Positions 1 to 5,333 are shown, numbered from the stretch's first letter. The stretch is 5,644 bases of DNA from Pseudomonadota bacterium (GCA_005788935.1 SYAK01000395.1:1-5644), one strand, 5' to 3'. The notes: generated by a model from the letters alone, not told the origin. Translations and numbers: made by a program.

Positions 1-567
1 GAGGATCGACGCCGCCGCGACGTTCAGCGACCGCCCGTCTCCCTTGATGAGCGGCTGCTGCCAGGTGGCCTCGGGCAACGGGGCCCGATCGCGGCCGTCG
101 ACGAGGACGCGCGCTGTCACGAGCGGCGGATCGGCCGCGACGACGTCGTCCCAGGCGAGGCGCATCGCGTGCAGCGAGGCCCGCAGGATGTTCATCGCGT
201 CGATGTCCTCCGCGCTGACGATCGCGACCGCGAAGGCCCGCGCATGGGCGGTGATCCAGCCGAAGAGCGCCTCGCGCGCCGCCTCGTCATGCCGCTTCGA
301 GTCGTCGAGCCCGAGGGCTGCGGCTTCAGCGAGCCGTCCTGGCGGCAGGCTGCAGGCCGCCGCGACCACGGGGCCCGCGAGCGGCCCGCGCCCCGCTTCA
401 TCGAGGCCGATCAGGAGGTCCCAGCCACGCCGGCTCGCCTCGGCCTCGAGGTCGCCGCAGCGGTAGCCGTCGGCGGGGCGGAGCAGGTCGGGCGCGCCGC
501 GATCGGGCTGCGCGTCCCCGAGGAGCGGCAGTTGCAGGGTCTCGGTCGCCTTGCGTCGCGGCGGCAT
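1..567 (-). CDS. rnhB: Ribonuclease HII (RNase HII), C-terminus outside window
   Basis: RNase HII cuts the RNA strand of RNA-DNA hybrids and removes single ribonucleotides misincorporated into DNA. The visible 189 residues start at an ATG and run open to the window edge. The signature GLDEAGRGPLAGPVVAAA begins at residue 54 and holds the first two catalytic acids, D56 and E57. DDSK follows at 88-91, IDAMNIL at 122-128, and VDGR at 156-159 supplies the third acid, D157. IKGDG at 174-178 and AAASIL at the edge match the family; the fourth acid should lie just beyond. About 50 residues precede the catalytic motif, longer than in E. coli RNase HII, and look low in complexity. A GGAG lies 6 nt upstream of the ATG within a direct repeat of GCTGGAGT, giving two GGAG cores 8 nt apart. 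The gene follows rplS by 80 bp with a terminator between, so it is probably expressed by read-through. Identity is secure. Confidence 0.95.
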   Translation of the reverse strand, partial: MPPRRKATETLQLPLLGDAQPDRGAPDLLRPADGYRCGDLEAEASRRGWDLLIGLDEAGRGPLAGPVVAAACSLPPGRLAEAAALGLDDSKRHDEAAREALFGWITAHARAFAVAIVSAEDIDAMNILRASLHAMRLAWDDVVAADPPLVTARVLVDGRDRAPLPEATWQQPLIKGDGRSLNVAAASIL

Positions 568-588
568 CGTCGACTCCAGCACTCCAGC

Positions 589-621
589 AAAAAAAGCCGG
601 CGCTGCAATGGCAGGCCGGCT
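589..621 (-). terminator. Rho-independent terminator after rplS
   Basis: Read on the minus strand, AGCCGGC (621-615) pairs perfectly with GCCGGCT (601-595). An inner CTGC/GCAG stem (614-611 with 606-603) closes a CATT tetraloop, with one bulged base at 602. The hairpin runs straight into seven T residues (595-589). Stem strength plus the T-run are those of a classic intrinsic terminator. It works only in the minus direction, because no T-run follows the hairpin on the plus strand. It lies 26 bp after the rplS stop and 21 bp before the rnhB start, so it would end the ribosomal-protein transcript and lower rnhB expression. Confidence 0.9.
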
Positions 622-647
622 GAGGGCGCGAGGCGCGTCGAACGCGA

Positions 648-1004
648 TCAGGCGTCGCGGACGGAGCGGATGCGGGCGGCCTTGCCCTTGAGATCGCGCA
701 GGTAGAACAGCTTGGCGCGGCGGACGCGGCCACGGTCGGCGATCTCGACCTTCTCGATACGCGGGGAGTGCGTGGGGAACACGCGCTCGACGCCGACGCC
801 GTAGCTGTCCTTGCGGACCGTGAAGGTCGAGTTGATGCCGCTGTTGTGGCGCGCGATGCAGACGCCTTCGAAGACCTGGACGCGCTCCTTCTCACCCTCG
901 CGGATGCGGACGTGCACGCGGAGCGTGTCGCCCGGGGCAAAGCTCGTCAGGTCCTGACGCAGCTGGAGATTTTGGATCTGGGTGATGGCGTGCGGGATGC
1001 TCAT
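648..1004 (-). CDS. rplS: 50S ribosomal protein bL19
   Basis: bL19 is a large-subunit protein at the 30S-50S interface. The 118-residue product matches the family in length and along its whole span: [19 protein letters not shown] (about 17-35), [15 protein letters not shown] (about 42-56), [19 protein letters not shown] (about 59-77), [10 protein letters not shown], and the basic C-terminal [18 protein letters not shown]. These closely resemble E. coli L19, including its FTVRK, GVERVF, THSP and KAARI motifs. The ATG start has a GGAG about 7 nt upstream. It lies 15 bp after the SPOUT methyltransferase gene, as expected for one transcript, and is the last gene before the terminator. Nothing is unusual about it. 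Confidence 0.98.
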   Translation of the reverse strand: MSIPHAITQIQNLQLRQDLTSFAPGDTLRVHVRIREGEKERVQVFEGVCIARHNSGINSTFTVRKDSYGVGVERVFPTHSPRIEKVEIADRGRVRRAKLFYLRDLKGKAARIRSVRDA

Positions 1005-1019
1005 GGGTTTCTCCGAAAA

Positions 1020-1610
1020 TCAGCGGTCGCCGCATACACGATCGAGGATGATGGCGCAAGCGGCTCGTACAGGGAGGTGGTTGTATCCGGCGCGGGCCGG
1101 GACTGCGTTGACGGGCGGGAGCATCGCCTGCGCCTGCGCGAGGGCTTCGCGCGTCAGGCCCCAGGAGGTGCCGAAGAGGATCAGGGCGGCGCCACCTGGC
1201 TCGGCGAAGCGGGCGCGGGCGTCGTTCCAGCTGAGGGCGATGTGTTCGGGGAGGCGATGCTCGGGGCGGGCGGAGGTGGCGATGACGAGCGGGGTGTGGC
1301 CGGTCTTTTCCGTGATGGTCGAGATGGCGGCTTCGAGGGAGGGCACCGCGCTGAGCCGCGAGCAGGCCTCGGTGCGGCTCGGGTTCGTGCTCTGCCCGCT
1401 CGGGCTGTCCGCTGGCGCCCAGTGGCCGCGGATGGTGTCGACAAGGCGGAGCTGCTCGGTGACCGGGGTGACGATGAAGGTACCCGCGCAGTCGTAGGTG
1501 CGCGAGATCCGGGCGAAATCATGCACGTCAAGGTTGGTGACGGCGCTCGTCATGGTCCCCCCGGTGCGGTTGAGCACCGGGTGATGAACCAAGGCTGTGA
1601 AGATATCCAT
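1020..1610 (-). CDS. Stand-alone SPOUT-fold RNA methyltransferase (Methyltrn_RNA_4 family, PF09936-like)
   Basis: This is a predicted S-adenosylmethionine-dependent RNA methyltransferase of the knotted SPOUT class, 196 residues. The N-terminus reads ALVHHPVLNRTG (6-17), then TNLDVHDFARISRTY (25-39) and FIVTPVTEQ (45-53). The C-terminal half has LILFGTSWGL (143-152) and YNHLPVRAACAIILDRV (176-192), which resemble the cofactor-binding and knot-forming segments of the family. I recall that homologues occur either alone beside trmD or fused to the TrmD C-terminus (for example in thermophiles), but to my knowledge the RNA target is not established. Residues about 64-82, rich in Ser, Pro and Asn, look like a flexible insertion. 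The ATG is preceded by AGGGG with a spacer of about 7 nt, 36 bp after trmD. The family call is by recognition of motifs and position; the substrate is unknown. Confidence 0.85.
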   Translation of the reverse strand: MDIFTALVHHPVLNRTGGTMTSAVTNLDVHDFARISRTYDCAGTFIVTPVTEQLRLVDTIRGHWAPADSPSGQSTNPSRTEACSRLSAVPSLEAAISTITEKTGHTPLVIATSARPEHRLPEHIALSWNDARARFAEPGGAALILFGTSWGLTREALAQAQAMLPPVNAVPARAGYNHLPVRAACAIILDRVCGDR

Positions 1611-1646
1611 CGCGTTCCCCTGCGCAAGAGGTTTCAGGTCGCGTGT

Positions 1647-2432
1647 TCAGGTCGAGGGGTCGCCTCGGGTCGGTTCGGCGGGTGTCGGCCTCCCGCTGCG
1701 CTTCCTGCGCTTCGCGCGCGGCGGCGGCTCCGGGTTGACCGCCTGCCAGCGGGCCCAGAGTTCGGGCCGGATCGCGGCGGTGCGGAGCTTGCGCTGCTCG
1801 AGGCGCCAGCGCGCGATCGCGCCATGGTTGCCCGACAGCAGGATCTCGGGGACCTCGTGGCCGCGCCACGTGCGAGGGCGGGTATACTGCGGATATTCCA
1901 GCAGATCGGTGTCCGAGAAGGACTCTCCGACCGCCCCCTCGGCGTTGCCGAGCACGCCAGGCACGAGGCGCGAGACCGCGTCGATCACGGCCATCGCGGC
2001 GAGCTCGCCGCCCGTCAGCACAAAGTCGCCGAGCGACAGGCTCTCGTCGACCAGGTGGGCCGCGATCCGCTCGTCGACCCCCTCGTAGCGCCCGCAGACG
2101 AGGGCGAGGCTGCCGCCCGCGGCGTACTCCTCGGCGACGCGCTGCGTGAAGGGGCGCCCAGCTGGCGACATCAGCACGACCCGCGCGGGGGCGCGCGCCG
2201 CGCGAACCTGATCGATGGCCTGCGCCAAGGGCTCGGGCAGCATCACCATCCCCGCCCCGCCACCGAACGGCGCGTCGTCGACGGTCCGGTGGACGTCGTC
2301 CGTGAAGGCGCGCGGATCGGTGTAGCCGACGTCGATGAGCCCGCGCGCGGCGGCGCGACCGAGCATGCTGCCGCCGAGATAGGGCGCGCACAACTCGGGG
2401 AAGAGCGTCACGACGTCGAAGCGGAAGGTCAC
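1647..2432 (-). CDS. trmD: tRNA (guanine-N1-)-methyltransferase TrmD
   Basis: TrmD adds the N1 methyl group to G37, next to the anticodon, and so prevents +1 frameshifting. The 261-residue protein starts FRFDVVTLFPELC, then has DDAPFGGGAGMVM (52-64), the knot segments MSPAGRPFTQR (88-98), CGRYEGVDERI (113-123) and SLGDFVLTGGE (133-143), and finally LLEYPQYTRP (177-186) and VPEILLSGNH (194-203). R155 matches the catalytic Arg154 of the E. coli enzyme. The place of Asp169 appears to hold E170 (GESF). Residues 231-261 form a basic, Pro-rich tail beyond the usual end. The start is GTG, overlapping the rimM TGA as GTGA, with AGGGA about 9 nt upstream; this indicates translational coupling. The name is secure from multiple motifs and operon context. 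Confidence 0.97.
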   Translation of the reverse strand: MTFRFDVVTLFPELCAPYLGGSMLGRAAARGLIDVGYTDPRAFTDDVHRTVDDAPFGGGAGMVMLPEPLAQAIDQVRAARAPARVVLMSPAGRPFTQRVAEEYAAGGSLALVCGRYEGVDERIAAHLVDESLSLGDFVLTGGELAAMAVIDAVSRLVPGVLGNAEGAVGESFSDTDLLEYPQYTRPRTWRGHEVPEILLSGNHGAIARWRLEQRKLRTAAIRPELWARWQAVNPEPPPRAKRRKRSGRPTPAEPTRGDPST

Positions 2433-3142
2433 GACCGGGGTCCCTGGCCGCGCGCGACGCGGGGCCTTGGTGCGGGGGGCGGCGTGTCCGCGTCGTCGGG
2501 CGCCGCGTCCGCGTCGAGGTCGAAGAGGCCTTCGGGCGGGTCGAGGACCAGCGTACGGGTGTCGCGGCGGATCTCGCGCACGATGGCGCCGACGAACGGG
2601 ACGAGCACGTCGTCGCGCCCCGCTGCTGCGCCAGGGCGCGCGATGGCCAGCAGGTCCTGCGCGGGGAGCGCCAGGATGCCTGAGACCGTGCCGAGTGGAG
2701 CGCCCTCGGGGTCGATCGCGTGCCAGCCGACCACTTCGTGGTGATAGACCTCGTCGACGCCGGGCGCTGGGAGCGACGCAGGCGGCACGGCGAGCACGCA
2801 GCCGCGCAGCACCTCGATGGCCTCACGCGTCGCGACCCCGTCGAAGGTGACGAGCACCTGGGCGTCCGGGGTCCGGCGCGCCTCGGTCACGCGCAGGACA
2901 CGTGGCGAAGCGGCTGGCGCGGGGCCGTCGGCGGGGATGGCGAACACCTCAAGCCCGGAGCGCCACAGCTGGCTGCCCGGGTTGAAGGCGTGGACGTGAC
3001 AGCCACCGCGCAGGCCATGCGCGCGCCCGACCACGCCCAGCTTGAGCAGGGCGTCGAGGGCCGCTGGAGCGCGGTCGGACGGGTCCTTCGCGTGCGGGTC
3101 TGCGGCGTGCGTGTCTGCGGCGTGCGGGGCTGTGGCGGCCAT
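2429..3142 (-). CDS. rimM: 16S rRNA processing / 30S maturation factor RimM
   Basis: RimM helps assemble the 30S head, binding uS19 during late maturation. From the chosen ATG the product is 237 residues. The N-terminal RimM domain begins near residue 33 with KLGVVGRAHGLRGGCHV. The PRC-barrel domain begins near 130 with DEVYHHEVVGW, continues through GAPLGTVSGILALPAQDLLAI, and ends with VLVPFVGAIV and LDPPEGLFDL (about 200-209). That is longer than the E. coli protein because of a His/Ala/Asp-rich N-terminal extension (about 1-30) and an acidic then Pro/Arg-rich tail (about 210-237); both look disordered. An in-frame GTG at 3169 would add nine residues, but I see no Shine-Dalgarno sequence before it, whereas the ATG at 3142 has AAGG 9 nt upstream. 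Its stop overlaps the trmD start by 4 nt. Confidence 0.95.
   Translation of the reverse strand: MAATAPHAADTHAADPHAKDPSDRAPAALDALLKLGVVGRAHGLRGGCHVHAFNPGSQLWRSGLEVFAIPADGPAPAASPRVLRVTEARRTPDAQVLVTFDGVATREAIEVLRGCVLAVPPASLPAPGVDEVYHHEVVGWHAIDPEGAPLGTVSGILALPAQDLLAIARPGAAAGRDDVLVPFVGAIVREIRRDTRTLVLDPPEGLFDLDADAAPDDADTPPPAPRPRVARGQGPRS
3091..3135. repeat. Three tandem 15-bp repeats in the 5' end of rimM
   Basis: Three adjacent 15-bp units occupy 3091-3105, 3106-3120 and 3121-3135, each close to CGTGCGGGTCTGCGG on the plus strand, with one or a few differences between units. They are in frame with rimM and encode a five-residue repeat of the form x-x-His-Ala-Ala (APHAA, DTHAA, DPHAK). Because the unit is a multiple of three, copy-number change would keep the reading frame. 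Confidence 0.9.
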
Positions 3143-3149
3143 GGTCGTT

Positions 3150-3155
3150 CGCCTT
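3150..3155 (-). promoter_or_regulatory. Ribosome binding site deciding the rimM start
   Basis: On the minus strand AAGGCG lies here, with 9 nt between AAGG and the ATG at 3142-3140. No comparable purine motif precedes the upstream in-frame GTG at 3169, so this site favours the shorter RimM. Confidence 0.5.
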
Positions 3156-3183
3156 GGTGCGCCTCGCACCGCGAGGGCGGACG

Positions 3184-3438
3184 TTACTCGGCGATCTCGA
3201 GCGAGACGCGCATCCCGCGGCGGGCTGCGGCGTGCTTGACGATCGCGCGGAGCGCGCGGGCTGTACGACCCTGACGGCCGATCACCTGCCCAAAGTCGTC
3301 CGCGTGGACGCGGACCATGAGCGTCTCGGAGTCCCCACCCGAGCGCGTCGACACGCTGACCTCGTCAGGATGATCGACGAGGCGGCGCGCCAGAATCGTC
3401 GCGAGCTCGACGAAGGGCTCGAGTCCGGTGGCCGACAT
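3184..3438 (-). CDS. khpA: KH-domain RNA-binding protein KhpA (YlqC family)
   Basis: This small RNA-binding protein of 84 residues consists of little more than one KH domain. The RNA-binding GxxG loop is GRQG at residues 54-57, inside VIGRQGRTARALR (52-64). The preceding helix-strand region (FVELATILARRLVDHPDEVSV, about 9-29) matches the typical start of the family. Relatives bind RNA, often together with KhpB, and in Gram-positive bacteria influence cell division and envelope growth; its targets here are unknown. The start is the ATG whose A is also the last base of the rpsP stop codon (TGATG), with GAAGG 7 nt upstream inside rpsP. An in-frame TTG one codon earlier is possible but less likely. 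The gene is co-transcribed and probably translationally coupled with rpsP. Its position between rpsP and rimM is the standard one. Confidence 0.95.
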   Translation of the reverse strand: MSATGLEPFVELATILARRLVDHPDEVSVSTRSGGDSETLMVRVHADDFGQVIGRQGRTARALRAIVKHAAARRGMRVSLEIAE

Positions 3439-3731
3439 CAACCGACCTTCGGCGCGGTCTTGCGCGGCGACGGACGGAAGGCGGTGTCCTCGGCGTTCAT
3501 GAAGTCGCGGACGATCATCGCGACGGTGTCGGTCGCCTCGGCGCCCGTGGCGAGCCAGTGCTTGACGCGCTCACGGTCGAGCGAGACGGCCGGGGGGTTC
3601 TTGGTCGGGTCGTAGGTCCCGACGTGCTCGAGGAAGCGCCCGTCACGACGGGCCGCCGAGTCGGCAGCGACGATGCGGTAGAAGGGGCGCTTCTTGGAGC
3701 CGTAGCGAGCGAGGCGGAGCTTGGTGGACAT
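3438..3731 (-). CDS. rpsP: 30S ribosomal protein bS16
   Basis: bS16 is a primary-to-intermediate binder of the 5' domain of 16S rRNA and helps fold the 30S body. The 97-residue product opens with the family signature KLRLARYGSKKRPFYRIVAAD (4-24), followed by RRDGRFLEHVGTYDP (28-42) and the helix LDRERVKHWLATGAEATDTV (51-70). The last 15 or so residues are basic and lower in complexity, as in many bS16 proteins. The reading frame stays open 38 codons further upstream, but the ATG at 3731 is the right start: it begins the conserved domain and has GGAG 6 nt before it. The stop TGA shares a base with the khpA ATG. It is the first gene of the conserved operon, 88 bp downstream of selA. Confidence 0.98.
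   Translation of the reverse strand: MSTKLRLARYGSKKRPFYRIVAADSAARRDGRFLEHVGTYDPTKNPPAVSLDRERVKHWLATGAEATDTVAMIVRDFMNAEDTAFRPSPRKTAPKVG
3446..3450 (-). promoter_or_regulatory. Ribosome binding site of khpA inside rpsP
   Basis: GAAGG on the minus strand lies within the last codons of rpsP, 7 nt before the khpA ATG. Together with the TGATG stop-start junction it supports reinitiation by ribosomes finishing rpsP, and it favours the ATG over the neighbouring TTG. Confidence 0.55.
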
Positions 3732-3819
3732 GCGGATCTCCACGGGGGTCGACACTGAGGTGCGGGGCCTTCGGGAGCGCACGTGCGAAATCGGTCGGCC
3801 GCTCGAAGGGGGCGCAGAG
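3732..3819 (-). other. selA-rpsP intergenic spacer, no clear promoter or terminator
   Basis: This 88-bp gap is the largest inside the minus-strand block apart from the rplS-rnhB junction. It contains a perfect 10-bp palindrome CGCACGTGCG (3778-3787) and the rpsP ribosome binding site next to the start. I see no T-run hairpin after selA and no convincing -35/-10 pair. Whether rpsP has its own promoter here or is read from selA cannot be decided from sequence alone. Confidence 0.5.
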
Positions 3820-5193
3820 CTATCGCGCAGGTGGCAGGGTGTCAAGCGCTCGTTTCAACGCGTCGCCGAGCGCCACGTCCTGCTCGGGCGGGATCGCGCG
3901 CAGGGACAACGTCACGCCGCCGTCGTCGACGCGTCCAACCACGGCTGGCTCGCCCGCCCGAAGCCGTGCCGTGAGGTCGCGCGCACGGCTAGTCGCGACG
4001 TGGACCCCCGCGCCCGGGAGGGGTGTCCCGGGGTGGGCGCCGCCGCCCACGGCGTCGTCGGTCGGGACAACCGTGAGGCGCGGATCCGCGAGGCGCGCGA
4101 CGAAGGCCCGGGCGCGCGTCGCGAGCTCGGCTGGCGTCGCGTTGAGCGCGAGGTGGGTCGGCAGCGTCCCTCCAGCGCCGCGCAGGTGGATCTGGAGGAC
4201 GCCGAGCAGCGCGTCGAGCCGGAGCTTGTCCACGCGCATGGCCCGCATCCACGGGTGGCGCCGGACGTGCGCCACGAGGGACTCACGGCCCACGATCAGC
4301 CCGGCCTGGGGGCCGCCAGCCTCCTTGTCACCGGAGAAGAGAACGAGGTCGGCACCCGCCGCCACGAGCGCGCGCGCTGCCGGCTTCTCGGGCGGCAGCG
4401 CGAGCGGCGTCAGCGGGTCGCTGCCGACGTCGACGATCAGCGGGACGCCCGCGGCGGACGTCAGGGAAGCGAGGTCGGGGATCGGCGGGGACTCGGTGAA
4501 GCCGACGATGCGATAGTTCGAGGGGTAGACGCGCAGGACCGCGGCGGGTCGCGGCGCGAGCGCGGCGGCGTAGTCGGCGAGCGTCGTGCGATTGGTGGTG
4601 CCGACCTCGCGCAGCTTGACGCCAGCCGAGGCAAGCACGTCGGGCAGGCGGAAGGAGTCGCCGATCTCGACGAGCTCGCCGCGCGACACCACGACCTCGA
4701 TCGCGCCGTCCAGGGAGGCGCGCGAGGCGGCCGCGACCGCGAGCATCAGGGCGGCGGTGGCGTTGTTGACCGCGACGCCAGCCTCGGCCCCGGTCAGGGC
4801 CGCGAGCAGCGGGGCGACGAGGGCTGTCCGCGAGCCTCGCTCGCCCGTCGCGAGGTCGTACTCGAGGTTCGACGCGCCGAGCGCAGCGGGGGACAGCGGC
4901 GGCAGCGGGGCACGGCCGAGGTTCGTGTGCAGCACGATCCCTGTTGCGTTCAGGACGGGCCGAAGTCGTGGCGCGAGCATCGCGGCGGCCGTCTCGGAGG
5001 CTGTCGCGGCGAGGTGATCGAGGTCGCAGGCCGGGACGGGGCCGCCACGTCCGAGGGCCTGAAGCACGGCCTCGCGGGCGGCAGCGAGGGTCGCGCGGGC
5101 GATGTCGGTCGCGAGCGGGCGCGGGATCGCGGGCGGCAGGCGGGCCGCGAGGTGATCGACGCGGGGCAGGGTGCGGAGGGGCGAGTCGGCCAT
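3820..5193 (-). CDS. selA: L-seryl-tRNA(Sec) selenium transferase SelA
   Basis: SelA is a pyridoxal-phosphate enzyme that converts Ser-tRNA(Sec) to selenocysteyl-tRNA(Sec) using selenophosphate, the step that supplies selenocysteine for UGA-directed insertion. The 457 residues are close to the E. coli length of about 463. Visible landmarks: LRTLPRVDHL (6-15) of the N-terminal domain; LNATGIVLHTNLGRAPL (81-97); SNLEYDLATGERGSR (108-122); RGELVEIGDSFRLPDV (171-186); EVGTTNRT (196-203); SNYRIVGFT (225-233); and the cofactor lysine K290 in FSGDK, followed by GGPQAG. Residues EA replace the usual LL after the lysine, and VNNATAA replaces the more usual VNNNAAA. The ATG has a GGAG about 10 nt upstream. 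It lies 88 bp before rpsP and is divergent from aepX. No selB, selD or selC is in the window. The GTTNRT and EYDL motifs favour true SelA over SelA-like lyases. Confidence 0.95.
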   Translation of the reverse strand: MADSPLRTLPRVDHLAARLPPAIPRPLATDIARATLAAAREAVLQALGRGGPVPACDLDHLAATASETAAAMLAPRLRPVLNATGIVLHTNLGRAPLPPLSPAALGASNLEYDLATGERGSRTALVAPLLAALTGAEAGVAVNNATAALMLAVAAASRASLDGAIEVVVSRGELVEIGDSFRLPDVLASAGVKLREVGTTNRTTLADYAAALAPRPAAVLRVYPSNYRIVGFTESPPIPDLASLTSAAGVPLIVDVGSDPLTPLALPPEKPAARALVAAGADLVLFSGDKEAGGPQAGLIVGRESLVAHVRRHPWMRAMRVDKLRLDALLGVLQIHLRGAGGTLPTHLALNATPAELATRARAFVARLADPRLTVVPTDDAVGGGAHPGTPLPGAGVHVATSRARDLTARLRAGEPAVVGRVDDGGVTLSLRAIPPEQDVALGDALKRALDTLPPAR

Positions 5194-5280
5194 CGGCGGG
5201 CGGCTCCGGTCGGCGAAGATGCCGCGCCGATCCTACCCCCGCGCGGGGTGTCCTGGCGAGCGTCCTCGCGAGGCGAAGGT

Positions 5281-5296
5281 GCGAAAATCTTTTCGC
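5281..5296. repeat. Inverted repeat GCGAAAA-TC-TTTTCGC, possible operator
   Basis: Two perfect 7-bp arms, GCGAAAA (5281-5287) and TTTTCGC (5290-5296), are separated by 2 bp. The size and near-symmetry are those of a dimeric regulator binding site. It lies about 85 bp from the selA start and about 130 bp from the aepX start, so it could serve either. The bound protein is unknown. Confidence 0.6.
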
Positions 5297-5299
5297 GGT

Positions 5300-5333
5300 G
5301 ATCGGCGGTATCTCCGCATTTGCGGCGCCGATC
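5300..5333. repeat. Nested inverted repeat upstream of aepX
   Basis: Outer arms GATCGGCG (5300-5307) and CGCCGATC (5326-5333) are perfect complements. Inside them CCGCA (5314-5318) and TGCGG (5321-5325) also pair across a 2-bp centre. Six unpaired bases (5308-5313) sit on one side only. As RNA this would be a 13-bp stem with a one-sided bulge; as DNA it could be an operator. No T-run follows in either direction that would make it a terminator. Confidence 0.6.

Noticed and set aside
398..940. A 180-codon minus-strand frame crossing rplS and rnhB
   Set aside because: It spans the rplS terminator and overlaps both genes out of frame; the product is a Ser/Arg/Ala-rich low-complexity sequence.
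768..2744. A 658-codon plus-strand open frame opposite rplS, the SPOUT methyltransferase, trmD and part of rimM
   Set aside because: It lies wholly antisense to four well-recognised genes, its translation is rich in Arg, Gly, Ala, Asp and Glu with no recognisable domain, and long antisense frames are expected where G/C dominates third positions.
1528..2826. A 432-codon minus-strand frame overlapping trmD and rimM
   Set aside because: Same strand but a different frame from two certain genes; the translation is almost entirely Arg, Ala, Gly and Pro without a domain.
3778..3787. CGCACGTGCG palindrome between selA and rpsP as an operator
   Set aside because: A single 10-bp palindrome made only of GC-rich dinucleotides plus one ACGT core is likely by chance; nothing else supports a regulator site.
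3732..3845. A 38-codon upstream extension of rpsP
   Set aside because: Open by chance in GC-rich DNA. It would overlap the end of selA, shows no conservation with bS16, and the internal ATG has a proper ribosome binding site.
3820..5193. selA as a SelA-like sugar-acid lyase such as the D-glucosaminate-6-phosphate ammonia lyase group
   Set aside because: The EYDL-GERGSR, GELVEIG, GTTNRT and FSGDK motifs and the N-terminal LRTLPRVD segment fit true SelA better.
3721..5301. A 526-codon plus-strand open frame opposite selA
   Set aside because: It mirrors selA codon by codon, shows no motif, and has Arg/Gly/Glu-rich composition typical of an antisense shadow in GC-rich DNA.
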